The notes under the pieces were generated by a model, which saw only the letters and a list, made by a program, of their open reading frames with translations, had not been told where the DNA came from and ran no database searches. 64,000 bases of DNA from the NCBI GenBank assembly GCA_913774355.1, contig CAJYGB010000018.1, forward strand, positions 124,001-188,000, read 5' to 3'. This document shows, in pieces, positions 45,011 through 53,592 of the stretch (positions within the stretch are counted from its first letter, which is position 1; every line of letters starts with the position of its first letter). This stretch comes from an uncultured Chryseobacterium sp. GTDB taxonomy: Bacteria; Bacteroidota; Bacteroidia; Flavobacteriales; Weeksellaceae. Position numbers and translations under genes: made by a program.

Positions 45011-45473
45011 AATCATCAATCCAGTCGAACAAATACTGTGGATCATATTGAATTTCAAATTTTTGTAGGAATTCCAAATATTCTTCTTTAAATGTCCTCT
45101 TTTTATGATGTTCTTCCTGGTTTAAAATGTATTTTACCACGGCATCTAAACTGCTTTTTGAATAGGAAAATGCGCCGTACCCTTCCTGCCAGCTAAACCT
45201 TCCGGTAGTCCATCCTTTTTCGTTAATAAACTTGGACGAGCCTGCTTTTATATCTCTTACCAGATCAGATACAGAAATGGTGGGGCTTATACTTACCAGC
45301 AAATGAACGTGATCCGGCATCGCAAACACTGCCAATAACTTTTGATTTCTATTATTAACAATACCTGTTATAAATTTGTGCAATTCTTCTCTGTTTTCTT
45401 TCAGAATCACATTTTGTCTTCCTTTAACAGTAAAAACAATCTGAATATAAATCTGAGTGTACGTATTAGCCAT
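45009..45473 (-). CDS. REP-associated tyrosine transposase (RAYT, IS200/IS605-like)
   Basis: 154 residues from the ATG at 45473; the frame to 45512 would run through the right REP. The Y1 HUH transposase motif is MPDHVHLLVSI, giving the two metal His, and a catalytic Tyr is likely in SWQEGYGAFSYSKSS. RAYT proteins bind and nick REP hairpins and are thought to spread them; they are usually single-copy and vertically kept. The gene sits inside the beta-oxidation block, same direction as its neighbours. The frame is intact. Confidence 0.85.
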   Translation of the reverse strand: MANTYTQIYIQIVFTVKGRQNVILKENREELHKFITGIVNNRNQKLLAVFAMPDHVHLLVSISPTISVSDLVRDIKAGSSKFINEKGWTTGRFSWQEGYGAFSYSKSSLDAVVKYILNQEEHHKKRTFKEEYLEFLQKFEIQYDPQYLFDWIDD

Positions 45474-45477
45474 GAAT

Positions 45478-45500
45478 AACAGGTCGCCCCTACGGGGCTT
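45478..45500 (-). repeat. REP copy, right (inverted)
   Basis: The minus strand reads GCCCC-GTA-GGGGC then GACCTGTT, an inverted partner of the left copy with compensating base changes in the stem. Confidence 0.65.
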
Positions 45501-45533
45501 ATTAAAATTCAAAAATCTTAACTACTAACAGAT

Positions 45534-45548
45534 AGCTCCTCCGGAGCT
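45534..45548. repeat. Small GC-rich hairpin at the end of the fusion gene
   Basis: AGCTCC and GGAGCT pair around TCC, one base past the stop of the HAD/hydratase gene. It may be a partial REP or a weak terminator. Confidence 0.4.
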
Positions 45549-45549
45549 T

Positions 45550-47943
45550 TTAGTTTCTCAACGGTTTTCCATTCTGTAACATGTATTGGATTCTTTCCAG
45601 GGTTTTTCTTTCACCACAAAGCTGTAAGAATGTTTCTCTTTCGAGATTCAGTAAATACTGCTCGGTAACGACCGTTTCTTCGGAAAGATTTCCGCCGACC
45701 ATTACGTTGGCCAGTTTATCGGCAATCTTTTTGTCGTGCTCGGAAATATAGTTTCCGGTCAGCATCTGGTCGGTTCCCACATAGAACATTCCGAGTGCAT
45801 CCTTACCCAAAACCTTAACCCTTTGTTCGATAGGTTGGGTGTAGCCGTGCTCGGCAAGACTTTTCGCCAGCATTTTCGCCGTCATGATCTGACTTCTTTT
45901 ATCTACGGAAACGATGTCTTTTCCATGCTCAAGAATTCCCATATCGTAGGCTTCGTAAGCTGAAGAGGCCACTTTACCCATGGCGATATTCATAAAGGCT
46001 TCACGAAGGCGGTTGTTTTTCACGTCATCTTTATGGAATTCCCTCGATGTCCTCAGGGTAAGTTCTTTGGTACCGCCACCACCAGGAATTACTCCAACTC
46101 CGGTTTCAACCAATCCGATATAAGTTTCTGCTGCGGCAACTACGCGGTCGGCGTGCATGGTCATTTCACAGCCTCCGCCCAGCGTCATTCCATGAGGTGC
46201 TACTACAACAGGAATGGAAGAATAACGAACCCTCATCATGGATTTCTGGAAATAAGCAATTGCCATATTCAGATCATCCCAATCCTGTTCGATAGCCATC
46301 ATTAGAATCATAGCCAGATTGGCTCCGACTGAAAAGTTGGTTCCCTGGTTTCCAATAACCAAACCATCGTATTCTTTTTCCGCAAGGTCGATAGCTCTGT
46401 TCAGCCCGTCCAGTACTTCGCCACCCAAAGAATTCATTTTAGAACGGATTTCAAAGTTGATGATTCCATCACCCAGATCCTCAATTGCTGCTCCGGAATT
46501 ACTCCAAAGGGTTTTGTTTTTACGGATATTGTCTAAAATGATGAATGAATCCTGACCTGGAATCTTGCTGTATTCGCCGGAGTTTTTATCGACATAAATG
46601 CTTTGTCCGTCTTCATTCACTTTATAGAACGTTTCTACATTTTTCACCCAGTCGGATACTTCGTAGCCGGCATCCTGAGCAAGTTCGATACCTTTCTGAA
46701 CGCCAACGGCATCCCAGATTTCAAAAGGTCCGTTTTCCCAGCCGAAACCGGCCTTCATGGCATCATCGATCTTATAAACCTCATCAGAGATTTCAGGTAC
46801 TTTATGGGAAACGTAAGCAAACAATGCGCCCAGTGATTTTCTGTAAAGTTCTCCGGCTTTATCTTTTCCGCCGATCAGCACTTTGAAACGATCGATCGGC
46901 TTATCTATATTTTTCGTGAGTTCCAGGGTCGGGAAGGAAGATTTGCCCTGCAGCTCATATTCCAGGGTATCAAGGTTTAGTCCGTGGATTTCGGATTTAC
47001 CGTCTGCATTTTTCACTTTCTTATAAAAGCCCTGCTGTGTTTTGGAACCGAGCCATTTGTTGTCTACCATTTTCTGGACGTACCCCGGAAGGGCAAATAC
47101 ATCGTTAAAATTATTGGCTTCTGCTCCGCTCTGGCGTACGCCGTTGGCTACCATCACCAAAGTATCGAGACCGACAACATCTGCTGTCCTGAACGTTGCC
47201 GATTTCGGCCGGCCGATCACCGGACCCGTCAGTTTATCAACTTCTGAAACCGTTAATCCTAATTTCTGTACATTGTGAAGCAGATCCATCATTGAAAACA
47301 CCCCGATCCTGTTGGCAATGAACGCAGGCGTATCTTTTGCCAGAACGGTTGTTTTCCCGAGGAATTTTGCTCCATAGTTTATGTAGAAATCAATAACTTC
47401 AGGCAGCGTATCATTTGTCGGAATGATCTCTAAAAGAGGAAGGTATCTTACCGGATTAAAAAAATGGGTTCCTGCAAAATACTGTTTGAAGTCTTCACTT
47501 CTTCCTTCGGTTAGGAAATGAATAGGAATTCCGGAGGTATTGGAAGAAATTAATGTTCCCGGTTTTCTGAACTGTTCTATTTTTTCGTAAACGGATTTTT
47601 TGATGTCCAGTTTTTCAACCACCACTTCAATGATCCAGTCTGTATTTTTTATTTTAGGAAAATCATCGTCAAAGTTTCCGACGGTTATTCTTTCTGCAAA
47701 TTTCGGAGAGTAGAGTAGCGCCGGACTGGCTTTCTTCAGTTTTTCAAAGTTTTCGGAAGCGATCCTGTTGCGTACCGTTTTATCGTCTTTGGTCAGACCT
47801 TTCTTCTGCTCTGCTTCCGTCAGTTCAAAAGGAACAATGTCCAACAGCGAAACCTGCACGCCGATATTGGCAAAGTGTGCTGCAATACCGCTGCCCATAA
47901 TCCCTGAACCAAGAACGGTCACGTGTTTGATTCTTCTTTTCAT
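45550..47943 (-). CDS. 3-Hydroxyacyl-CoA dehydrogenase / enoyl-CoA hydratase fusion
   Basis: 797 residues in the order dehydrogenase then hydratase, the reverse of E. coli FadB. The N-terminal NAD-binding fold is GSGIMGSGIAAHFANIG; HFFNPVRYLPLLEII and two C-terminal HAD helical regions follow (about 190-400). The crotonase domain (about 480-700) has the oxyanion-hole strands GTNFSVGANLAM and HGMTLGGGCEM and the catalytic Glu region LVETGVGVIPGGGG. It carries out the second and third steps of beta-oxidation. The MarR gene lies 78 bases upstream on the same strand. Confidence 0.94.
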   Translation of the reverse strand: MKRRIKHVTVLGSGIMGSGIAAHFANIGVQVSLLDIVPFELTEAEQKKGLTKDDKTVRNRIASENFEKLKKASPALLYSPKFAERITVGNFDDDFPKIKNTDWIIEVVVEKLDIKKSVYEKIEQFRKPGTLISSNTSGIPIHFLTEGRSEDFKQYFAGTHFFNPVRYLPLLEIIPTNDTLPEVIDFYINYGAKFLGKTTVLAKDTPAFIANRIGVFSMMDLLHNVQKLGLTVSEVDKLTGPVIGRPKSATFRTADVVGLDTLVMVANGVRQSGAEANNFNDVFALPGYVQKMVDNKWLGSKTQQGFYKKVKNADGKSEIHGLNLDTLEYELQGKSSFPTLELTKNIDKPIDRFKVLIGGKDKAGELYRKSLGALFAYVSHKVPEISDEVYKIDDAMKAGFGWENGPFEIWDAVGVQKGIELAQDAGYEVSDWVKNVETFYKVNEDGQSIYVDKNSGEYSKIPGQDSFIILDNIRKNKTLWSNSGAAIEDLGDGIINFEIRSKMNSLGGEVLDGLNRAIDLAEKEYDGLVIGNQGTNFSVGANLAMILMMAIEQDWDDLNMAIAYFQKSMMRVRYSSIPVVVAPHGMTLGGGCEMTMHADRVVAAAETYIGLVETGVGVIPGGGGTKELTLRTSREFHKDDVKNNRLREAFMNIAMGKVASSAYEAYDMGILEHGKDIVSVDKRSQIMTAKMLAKSLAEHGYTQPIEQRVKVLGKDALGMFYVGTDQMLTGNYISEHDKKIADKLANVMVGGNLSEETVVTEQYLLNLERETFLQLCGERKTLERIQYMLQNGKPLRN

Positions 47944-48021
47944 TAATATTTATTTTAGTTATTATCTGTAAAATACAGTATGCCTGTTCAATAATGTATA
48001 ATATGATACGGAATGACAAAC

Positions 48022-48474
48022 TTATTTTCTGTTATTGATATCCGACGCAATTTTCATGATTTCACTCATGACTTCCTTGAACGTCTCCAGTCTTTCGGGA
48101 GAAATCTTCTCCATTACCTTTTTGTTGAAATTAACCACGACTTCTTTGGACATATTCCTGGAATTCAAACCTTTGTCCGTTAGTTTGATGATGACTTCAC
48201 GTTTATCGGTAGTGGTCTTTTCTTTATAAATGTAGCCGTTGTCTTCAAGAAGTTTGATAATTCGGGTAAGAGAAGTGGGTTCTATTGCCATTTTAGGCCC
48301 CAGATTTGTGCTTCTAGTTCCTTCCTTCGGATCTATTTTTAAAAGGGTGAGTGCCTGTACCGCAGTAGAGTCATGTTCCTGAGCAAGCTCCGTGTACATT
48401 TTAGAAACAGCCAGCCACGTCTGCTTTAAGATTAAATCTACGTTCTCTATTTTTTCTTTATTGTTATCCATCAT
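48022..48474 (-). CDS. MarR-family regulator of the beta-oxidation block
   Basis: 150 residues from the ATG at 48474 (a second ATG is adjacent). The winged helix is clear: MAIEPTSLTRIIKLLEDNGY is the recognition region and KTTTDKREVIIKLTDKG the wing. N- and C-terminal helices would form the dimer. It is the first gene in the direction of the fusion, thiolase and acyl-CoA dehydrogenase genes, so control of fatty-acid oxidation, perhaps by acyl-CoA, is the likely role. Two identical palindromic sites upstream suggest it also controls itself. Confidence 0.88.
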   Translation of the reverse strand: MMDNNKEKIENVDLILKQTWLAVSKMYTELAQEHDSTAVQALTLLKIDPKEGTRSTNLGPKMAIEPTSLTRIIKLLEDNGYIYKEKTTTDKREVIIKLTDKGLNSRNMSKEVVVNFNKKVMEKISPERLETFKEVMSEIMKIASDINNRK

Positions 48475-48495
48475 TCTTTGCTGAAAGGGTTTATC

Positions 48496-48503
48496 CAAAT
48501 GTA
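48496..48503 (-). promoter_or_regulatory. marR promoter -7 box
   Basis: The minus strand reads TACATTTG, an exact TAnnTTTG, 22 bases before the marR ATG. The expected -33 position falls on the edge of the operator 48508-48524. Confidence 0.55.
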
Positions 48504-48507
48504 GCAA

Positions 48508-48524
48508 ATATTATGCATGCATAG
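48508..48524 (+). promoter_or_regulatory. Putative MarR operator, proximal
   Basis: ATATTATGCATGCATAG with the palindromic core ATGCATGCAT. It lies directly upstream of the -7 box, over the spacer and -33 region, where a bound repressor would block polymerase. Confidence 0.6.
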
Positions 48525-48593
48525 CATTTATTTACGTTAAAATTTGTTAACAAAATGAAAATGAGAAAGTTAAATTATATGACAAGCATAATA

Positions 48594-48610
48594 CTATGCA
48601 TGCATAATAT
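48594..48610 (-). promoter_or_regulatory. Putative MarR operator, distal
   Basis: The same 17 bases as the proximal site in inverted orientation, no mismatch; the centres are 83 bases apart, close to eight helical turns. Its position allows looping with the proximal site. Confidence 0.6.
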
Positions 48611-48636
48611 GTGAGTTATTCAAAGAAAACACTCTG

Positions 48637-49560
48637 TTAATGAATGGTTTTCACGAATTTGATGATTTCTTCAAAGGATTCGCATTGTTCTGTTGAAGAA
48701 CCAACGGTTATCAGCCAGGAATTACGCTGAAATTCAAAGTGAAAAGAAGAAAGGTCTTTCTGAAAGTTTTTCTGAAGCAGGGAGTACAACATTTCTTTAT
48801 ATGTATCCGGCGCGGTAATTTTGGGAGCGATAAATTTTTCGTTGATTTCAAAAAGGGTAGGATTCAGCAGTTCATCATGCTTTAATAATAGATCTTCTAC
48901 AATCCCTGAATATAAGGAGCCTTCCTTTACATACCAGATTTTATCAGCAAATTCTTTGGCCAGCCGCCAGTCATGAGAAGAGAAAAGAATGAGTTTGTTT
49001 TGCTCTTTGGCCAGTTTCCTGAGTGTTTTAAGGATGGTGATTTTATTCTTTTCATCCAGATGGGTTGTAGGTTCATCCAAAATGATGATTGGGGAATTTT
49101 GGGTAATGGCTCTTCCGATAAAGGCTTTCTGCAGGTTTCCGTCCGAAAGATTTTTCAGCTGGGTATGCTGATACTGCAACAGATTCAGTTCTTCGATGAT
49201 ATGAAGAACTTCTTCGCGGTCTGCTTTTTTAAGTTCAAAATAAAAAGGATAATAGATATATTTTCCCAACGAGATCAGGTCTTCAACGGTATGGTTCTGC
49301 GGAACCGGCGCGCTTGAAAAAACAACGGCAATCTGTTCTGCAATTTCCTTAACGGAAAAATGCCGGATGTTTTTGTCTTTAATAAAAATGTCTCCCTTTA
49401 GCAAAGGAATCTGATGCAGGATAGACTTGATCAGCGTGGTTTTCCCTACACCGTTATTTCCAATCAACAGGCATACTTCTCCTAAATTCAGATGCGTGTT
49501 TGCATTTGAAACTAGAGTGGTGTTGTAGCCGAGGTCTGCTTGTTGGATTTTTAAATGCAT
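48637..49560 (-). CDS. ABC transporter ATP-binding protein, FecE/BtuD-like
   Basis: 307 residues. Walker A GNNGVGKTTLIK, a variant signature LSDGNLQKAFIGRAI (Asp and Asn where Gly and Gln/Glu are usual), Walker B IIILDEPTTHLD and the H-loop SSHD are present. A C-terminal extension of about 90 residues follows the ABC fold. It is the energy unit of a metal-chelate importer; the permease is at 50004-50975. A 96-residue membrane-protein gene lies two bases upstream. No solute-binding protein gene is in this group. Confidence 0.87.
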   Translation of the reverse strand: MHLKIQQADLGYNTTLVSNANTHLNLGEVCLLIGNNGVGKTTLIKSILHQIPLLKGDIFIKDKNIRHFSVKEIAEQIAVVFSSAPVPQNHTVEDLISLGKYIYYPFYFELKKADREEVLHIIEELNLLQYQHTQLKNLSDGNLQKAFIGRAITQNSPIIILDEPTTHLDEKNKITILKTLRKLAKEQNKLILFSSHDWRLAKEFADKIWYVKEGSLYSGIVEDLLLKHDELLNPTLFEINEKFIAPKITAPDTYKEMLYSLLQKNFQKDLSSFHFEFQRNSWLITVGSSTEQCESFEEIIKFVKTIH

Positions 49561-49562
49561 AT

Positions 49563-49853
49563 TTAAATGGAAACGATTAGAATAAAAATTACAAGAGGAA
49601 CCATACTAAAAATAAAATAAAGAAATTTATGCTTCCTGGTTTTCCATAAGCTATATCCTCCTGAAACTAATGATCCCCAGAATGCTGAAGGTATTGCTGC
49701 CATGAACCACCAGTTATGACCGAATGAATAGATCCAATGTTTTTCCTGATCCATTCTGAACATTTTTGAATATTCTAAAAACAAAAAGCTTACTACAAAC
49801 AAAATGATGTTTGCAATAATTAATTGTTCCTGTGTTGTTTTTATACTCATCAT
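49563..49853 (-). CDS. Small membrane protein, unknown function
   Basis: 96 residues with about three membrane helices (IIANIILFVVSFLFL, WFMAAIPSAFWGSLV, FIFSMVPLVIFILIV). Two adjacent ATGs at the start. It ends two bases before the ABC ATPase gene, so it is translated with it. It could be an accessory of the importer, but no family was recognised. Confidence 0.6.
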   Translation of the reverse strand: MMSIKTTQEQLIIANIILFVVSFLFLEYSKMFRMDQEKHWIYSFGHNWWFMAAIPSAFWGSLVSGGYSLWKTRKHKFLYFIFSMVPLVIFILIVSI

Positions 49854-50003
49854 TATTTTTTTGACGATTCTATTTTTCCTTTCAACTGCTTTGCTTAAAA
49901 TATCTTTACAAAATAAGCCCGGATTCCTACCGGAATGACAAACTAAATGTTTATAATTTTAAGGACCAAAATTAAAACACTCTCAAAAATCTGCGAGAGA
50001 TAA

Positions 50004-50975
50004 TTAAGCCTTATTCTGTTTCAATAACATCACCAAGATCACCGGGATTCCGAAAACCGAACTGATGACATTGAGAGGGATCTGCGTTTTTTCCGCAATC
50101 ACGGAGAACAGGAGCATCATCAGTATTCCCATAAGCATATTGAGAATCCATTGTTGCCAAAGCCGGGAAGGATTATAGATTAAGCGGGAGAAATGCGGTA
50201 CGATAATGCCGATGAAAAGAATCGGACCTAAAAAAGCAGTCACGGAAGCTGAAAGCAGGGAAGAAGCAACGATAATACCTATCTTCAGCCGGTTCAGGTT
50301 GACGCCCAGGCTCTGAGCATAAGAAGTTCCCAAAGAATTACCAATCAGCGGTTTGATCATATTGAAACAGACCCATAATCCGGCGGCAATCAAAACGGAT
50401 AGTACATAGATCTGATTCCGGGAAACCATATTGTTTGCTCCGAAAGACCAGAGGATATAATTTTTAAGGCTTTGATTTTCCGCATAAAACTGGAGCAGCG
50501 AAACGATAGCGCCGGCAAATGCCGAAATCAGGAAGCCGAAAATAACCAGATAGGACTTATCCTGGAACCGCTTTGATATCGAAAGCAGAACCAGCATCAG
50601 CAGTAAGCTTCCGGCAATGGCCGACAAACTCAGAAAGCTGTTCTGGAGAAATTCCGGCAACAGAAAATCATGGGAGAAAAAAATATAGAAAGCAACGGAT
50701 AAACTGGCTACCGAGGTTATTCCAAGAATATCCGGCCCGGCCAGAGGATTCTGAAAATATTCCTGCATCAGAAACCCGGAGGTCGGGATGGATATTCCTG
50801 CAAGCAGCATAACCATTACCCGATTGATACGGATCTCTGCAATCTGGCTGTTGGAGGTTTCACCCCAAAAATCATTGCTGTTTAAACTTAAAAACCCTGT
50901 GTTCAGATTAATGACTGCCATTACTGCTATCGCAATTAGTAAAAATAAACACAGGACCTTGAATTTATCTGACAT
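50004..50975 (-). CDS. FecCD-family iron-chelate/B12 ABC permease
   Basis: 323 residues, about nine to ten helices. The FecCD family is shown by GISIPTSGFLMQEYFQNPLAGPDILGI, cut here as GFLMQEYFQNPLAGPDILG, and by the FIGIIVPHFSRLI segment that contacts the ATPase. It would move ferric siderophore, haem or cobalamin across the inner membrane as a homodimer. It is 20 bases after the thioredoxin-like gene and 150 bases before the small membrane protein gene on the same strand. The TonB receptor at 38104 could be an outer-membrane partner, though it is not adjacent. Confidence 0.9.
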   Translation of the reverse strand: MSDKFKVLCLFLLIAIAVMAVINLNTGFLSLNSNDFWGETSNSQIAEIRINRVMVMLLAGISIPTSGFLMQEYFQNPLAGPDILGITSVASLSVAFYIFFSHDFLLPEFLQNSFLSLSAIAGSLLLMLVLLSISKRFQDKSYLVIFGFLISAFAGAIVSLLQFYAENQSLKNYILWSFGANNMVSRNQIYVLSVLIAAGLWVCFNMIKPLIGNSLGTSYAQSLGVNLNRLKIGIIVASSLLSASVTAFLGPILFIGIIVPHFSRLIYNPSRLWQQWILNMLMGILMMLLFSVIAEKTQIPLNVISSVFGIPVILVMLLKQNKA

Positions 50976-50994
50976 TTCCCGAACAGTACACAGA

Positions 50995-51549
50995 TTATTT
51001 TAGGAACGAATTAATTTTTTCATTCAGCATTTCTTCAGACATGGAACCTTCGATTTCTCCGGTTTTATCGCCTTTCCGAAAATAAGTAAAGGGAATTCCG
51101 TTGCCTTTCCAGGTCTCAAAATTGGAAAAGAAGGTATTGTCAAATTTAGATTCATCTACCAGCACGATATGGTTTTCCAATCCGTTTTCTTTGGCAAACG
51201 CCGGAACTTTATCTTTCCATGCAGTTTTATCAAGAATATCGACAAAGGTAAATTTCACCGGTTTGCCTTTCAGTTCTTCAATTTTTTTCTTGAAATGCGG
51301 GATTTCCATCATACAGGGGCCGCACCAGGTAGCGAAGAAATTGGTAACGTATAAAGTATCGTTTTTTGTAGATAAATGACTCACCAGCTCCTGCTGGGAA
51401 ATTTCTTTAAGATCCACCTCGGGAGCTTCGGTTTTTTGAGAAACTGCTGTTGAATCTGTTGATCCTGAGTTTTCTCCCGCTGCTCGGCTTTCTTTTTTAC
51501 AGCTTGCCAATGCAAAAAGAACAAGCGTGGACAAAATTATCTTCTTCAT
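50995..51549 (-). CDS. TlpA-like thioredoxin-fold lipoprotein
   Basis: 184 residues from the ATG at 51549; the longer frame to 51624 would overlap the divergent reductase gene. The lipoprotein signal ends at Cys17 (LASC), then a Ser/Thr/Glu-rich linker, then a thioredoxin fold with WCGPC in FFATWCGPCMMEIP and the cis-Pro in GIPFTYF. It is a periplasmic disulfide reductase or oxidase. It lies first in the importer group, 19 bases before the permease gene, which is an unusual partner. Confidence 0.87.
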   Translation of the reverse strand: MKKIILSTLVLFALASCKKESRAAGENSGSTDSTAVSQKTEAPEVDLKEISQQELVSHLSTKNDTLYVTNFFATWCGPCMMEIPHFKKKIEELKGKPVKFTFVDILDKTAWKDKVPAFAKENGLENHIVLVDESKFDNTFFSNFETWKGNGIPFTYFRKGDKTGEIEGSMSEEMLNEKINSFLK

Positions 51550-51582
51550 AATTATTTTTTTATCTATTTTTGAGTTGAAGTT

Positions 51583-52707
51583 ATGGAACAACACATCTAT
51601 AAAGGGAAACTGACGCAGTTTCACCGGTTAAAAATAGCGAAAAAGGAAGAACTTACCAAAAATACTTTTTCTGTAGAATTTGAGATTCCGCATCACCTTA
51701 AAAAGAACTTTGCGTTTGAAGCGGGGCAGTTTGTCAGTATAAAGTTTCAGGCCGGCAGTACAGAAGTAATTAACGATTATTCAATGACTTCCGCGCCGTA
51801 TGAAGAGAAGATAGCTTTAGGCATTAAAGTAAATTCTCCCAGAGGTGCTGCGCTACAGCTTTTTGAAAACTACCGGGAAGGTGATGAACTCTGGGTAAGT
51901 GAACCGTCGGGAAGATTTACGCTGATTGCAAAACCGAGTGAGTTCAGAACCATTGTAGGATTTGCTGCCGGAATTGGGATCACTCCGATTTTGAGCCATT
52001 TTAAAAATATCCTTTACAACGAACCGAGGACGAGGCTTTTTCTTTTTTTCGGGAATAAAAATTCGGATGAATTGATCTTTAGAGATGAACTTGATCATCT
52101 TGCCAGGAAATATAATGACCGCCTGCAGATTTTTTATTTCTACTCTCAGGAAAAGACATCTAACACCTTCTTTCACGGAAGGCTGGATGATAAAAAACTG
52201 AGCCTCATCATCAACCAGATTCTTCATCTTGATGATACCGACGAAGAATCTACCATCTGGGATGCAGTGGATGAAGTCCTGATCTGCGGAAAAGGGGAGA
52301 TGATCAAAACACTGGCAAATGCCTGCCACCATCATGGAATTCCAAAGAAAAATATTCATTTTGAACTGTTTGAAGCATTTAATGATGATATTTATCCGGT
52401 TGAAAAAAAATTCCCGTTCATTGAAAATATAGAAGTGGAATTCACTTTGTCTGGAAAAAAATATTCTGCCACACTCCCGGATAACAAAGAAAAAATTCTT
52501 CAGCAGCTTTTAATCCAAAAATTTCCTGTACCTTATTCCTGCAAATCCGGGATCTGCGGAAGCTGCGAATGTATTTTGGAAGAAGGCGAAGCAGAATTGC
52601 TGGAAAATGAGTATTTAACCGAAAAAGAAGAGCAGAAAGGACATATTTTAGCTTGTATGTCAATTGCGAAAAGCAGGAAAATAAAGCTTAACTTTGATCT
52701 TAGTTGA
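51583..52707 (+). CDS. FNR-type ferredoxin reductase, PaaE-like
   Basis: 374 residues in three domains: FAD-binding barrel (about 10-110, with NDYSMTSAPYE), NAD(P)-binding (about 110-260, GFAAGIGITPILSHF and VLICGKGEMI), and a C-terminal plant-type 2Fe-2S ferredoxin (about 285-374) with CKSGICGSC and a fourth Cys in LACMS. Family members feed electrons to oxygenases, as PaaE does for phenylacetyl-CoA epoxidase. No paaABCD gene is in the window, so the partner is unknown. It starts 33 bases from the divergent thioredoxin-like gene and overlaps the SanA-like gene by four bases. Confidence 0.88.
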   Translation: MEQHIYKGKLTQFHRLKIAKKEELTKNTFSVEFEIPHHLKKNFAFEAGQFVSIKFQAGSTEVINDYSMTSAPYEEKIALGIKVNSPRGAALQLFENYREGDELWVSEPSGRFTLIAKPSEFRTIVGFAAGIGITPILSHFKNILYNEPRTRLFLFFGNKNSDELIFRDELDHLARKYNDRLQIFYFYSQEKTSNTFFHGRLDDKKLSLIINQILHLDDTDEESTIWDAVDEVLICGKGEMIKTLANACHHHGIPKKNIHFELFEAFNDDIYPVEKKFPFIENIEVEFTLSGKKYSATLPDNKEKILQQLLIQKFPVPYSCKSGICGSCECILEEGEAELLENEYLTEKEEQKGHILACMSIAKSRKIKLNFDLS

Positions 52708-53321
52708 GAATAATAAAAAACATATTCAATCTTATCTTCATATCAATAGAAATGGTAATTCTGTTGATATGCCTGGCCAATGCCTGGGTTTTTGCCCTCA
52801 CTGACGGCAGAACTTATACGAAAATTTCTAAAATACCTCCGCGCGAAGTTGCCCTTGTACTGGGAACTTCTCCCAAAATGAGATCCGGGGTCTCCAATCC
52901 TTATTTTACAAAAAGGATGGATGCGGCAGCTTTGTTATATCATCACGGAAAAATCCGTAAAATCCTGGTAAGTGGTGAGAAAAGCAAAGGGTATGATGAA
53001 CCAGCTGCTATGAAGAAATACCTCATCTACCAGGAAGGAGTTCCTGAAGAGATTATTATGGAAGATCCACGAGGTTTTAACACCTATCAGAGTATTCTGC
53101 GCTGCAAGGATGTATACCATAAAGATAATGTAATCATTGTCTCACAGGGATTTCATAACCTCCGGGCACTTCTCTTTGCAAGAAATAATAACATGAATGC
53201 GTTAGGTTTTGATGCTCAGGATGTGATGAAACCTGAGAGCTATTACCGGAATCAATTCCGGGAAATACTTGCACGAACGGTAGCCGTTGTGTATTTTGCA
53301 TTAGGAATTTCGCCGGATTAA
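52704..53321 (+). CDS. SanA/YdcF-family (DUF218) membrane protein
   Basis: 205 residues. The start is TTG at 52704, which overlaps the upstream stop codon (TTGA) and gives a basic lead before one membrane helix (about 6-32); no ATG lies before the helix. The DUF218 domain follows, with VALVLGTSPKM, KILVSGEKSKG, EDPRGFNTYQSI and IIVSQGFHNLRAL. SanA influences envelope permeability and vancomycin resistance in enterobacteria; the enzymatic activity of the family is unclear. Coupled translation with the reductase is likely. Confidence 0.82.
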   Translation: MRIIKNIFNLIFISIEMVILLICLANAWVFALTDGRTYTKISKIPPREVALVLGTSPKMRSGVSNPYFTKRMDAAALLYHHGKIRKILVSGEKSKGYDEPAAMKKYLIYQEGVPEEIIMEDPRGFNTYQSILRCKDVYHKDNVIIVSQGFHNLRALLFARNNNMNALGFDAQDVMKPESYYRNQFREILARTVAVVYFALGISPD

Positions 53322-53483
53322 AATAATTCCTTTTGATGATCTTTAGGCTATTATAAGTCTGATTGATACAGGTTCTTGTGAGTAAATTTCCTAAAATTAA
53401 ATACAGGCATATTGCATGGTTTGCCGAACGATCGTTTAAGCGGCAGTCAATCCAATCTTATTTTTTGAATTCAAGGATAAAAA

Positions 53484-53511
53484 TTTAGCAGATGAAATTT
53501 CATCTGCTAAA
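53484..53511. terminator. Perfect 28-bp palindrome, likely bidirectional terminator
   Basis: TTTAGCAGATGAAA is followed at once by its exact reverse complement. It lies between convergent genes (ends at 53321 and 53593). The T tract after it is short. Confidence 0.55.
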
Positions 53512-53592
53512 GATTATTATTAATCTGAAATTTAAATGATACCCTTTCCGTTGTGATCAGCGTTTCGATCAATTAACCACAAAATTTTACGA

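Larger units (their letters stand above)
44988..45500 (-). mobile_element. REP-flanked RAYT element
   Basis: Two inverted REP copies bracket one transposase gene. The left, 44988-45010, has core CTCCGTAGGAG; the right, 45478-45500, read on the minus strand, has CCCCGTAGGGG. They agree at 19 of 23 positions. Both start or end in GACCTGTT. The left copy overlaps the transposase stop codon. Confidence 0.7.

Noticed and set aside
46033..47278. Plus-strand open frames of 77-113 codons within the HAD/hydratase gene
   Set aside because: Antisense to well-conserved domains and unlike any protein; mirror frames only.
51853..52359. A 168-codon minus-strand frame inside the PaaE-like reductase
   Set aside because: Fully antisense to the FAD and NAD domains of a recognised enzyme; no family resemblance.
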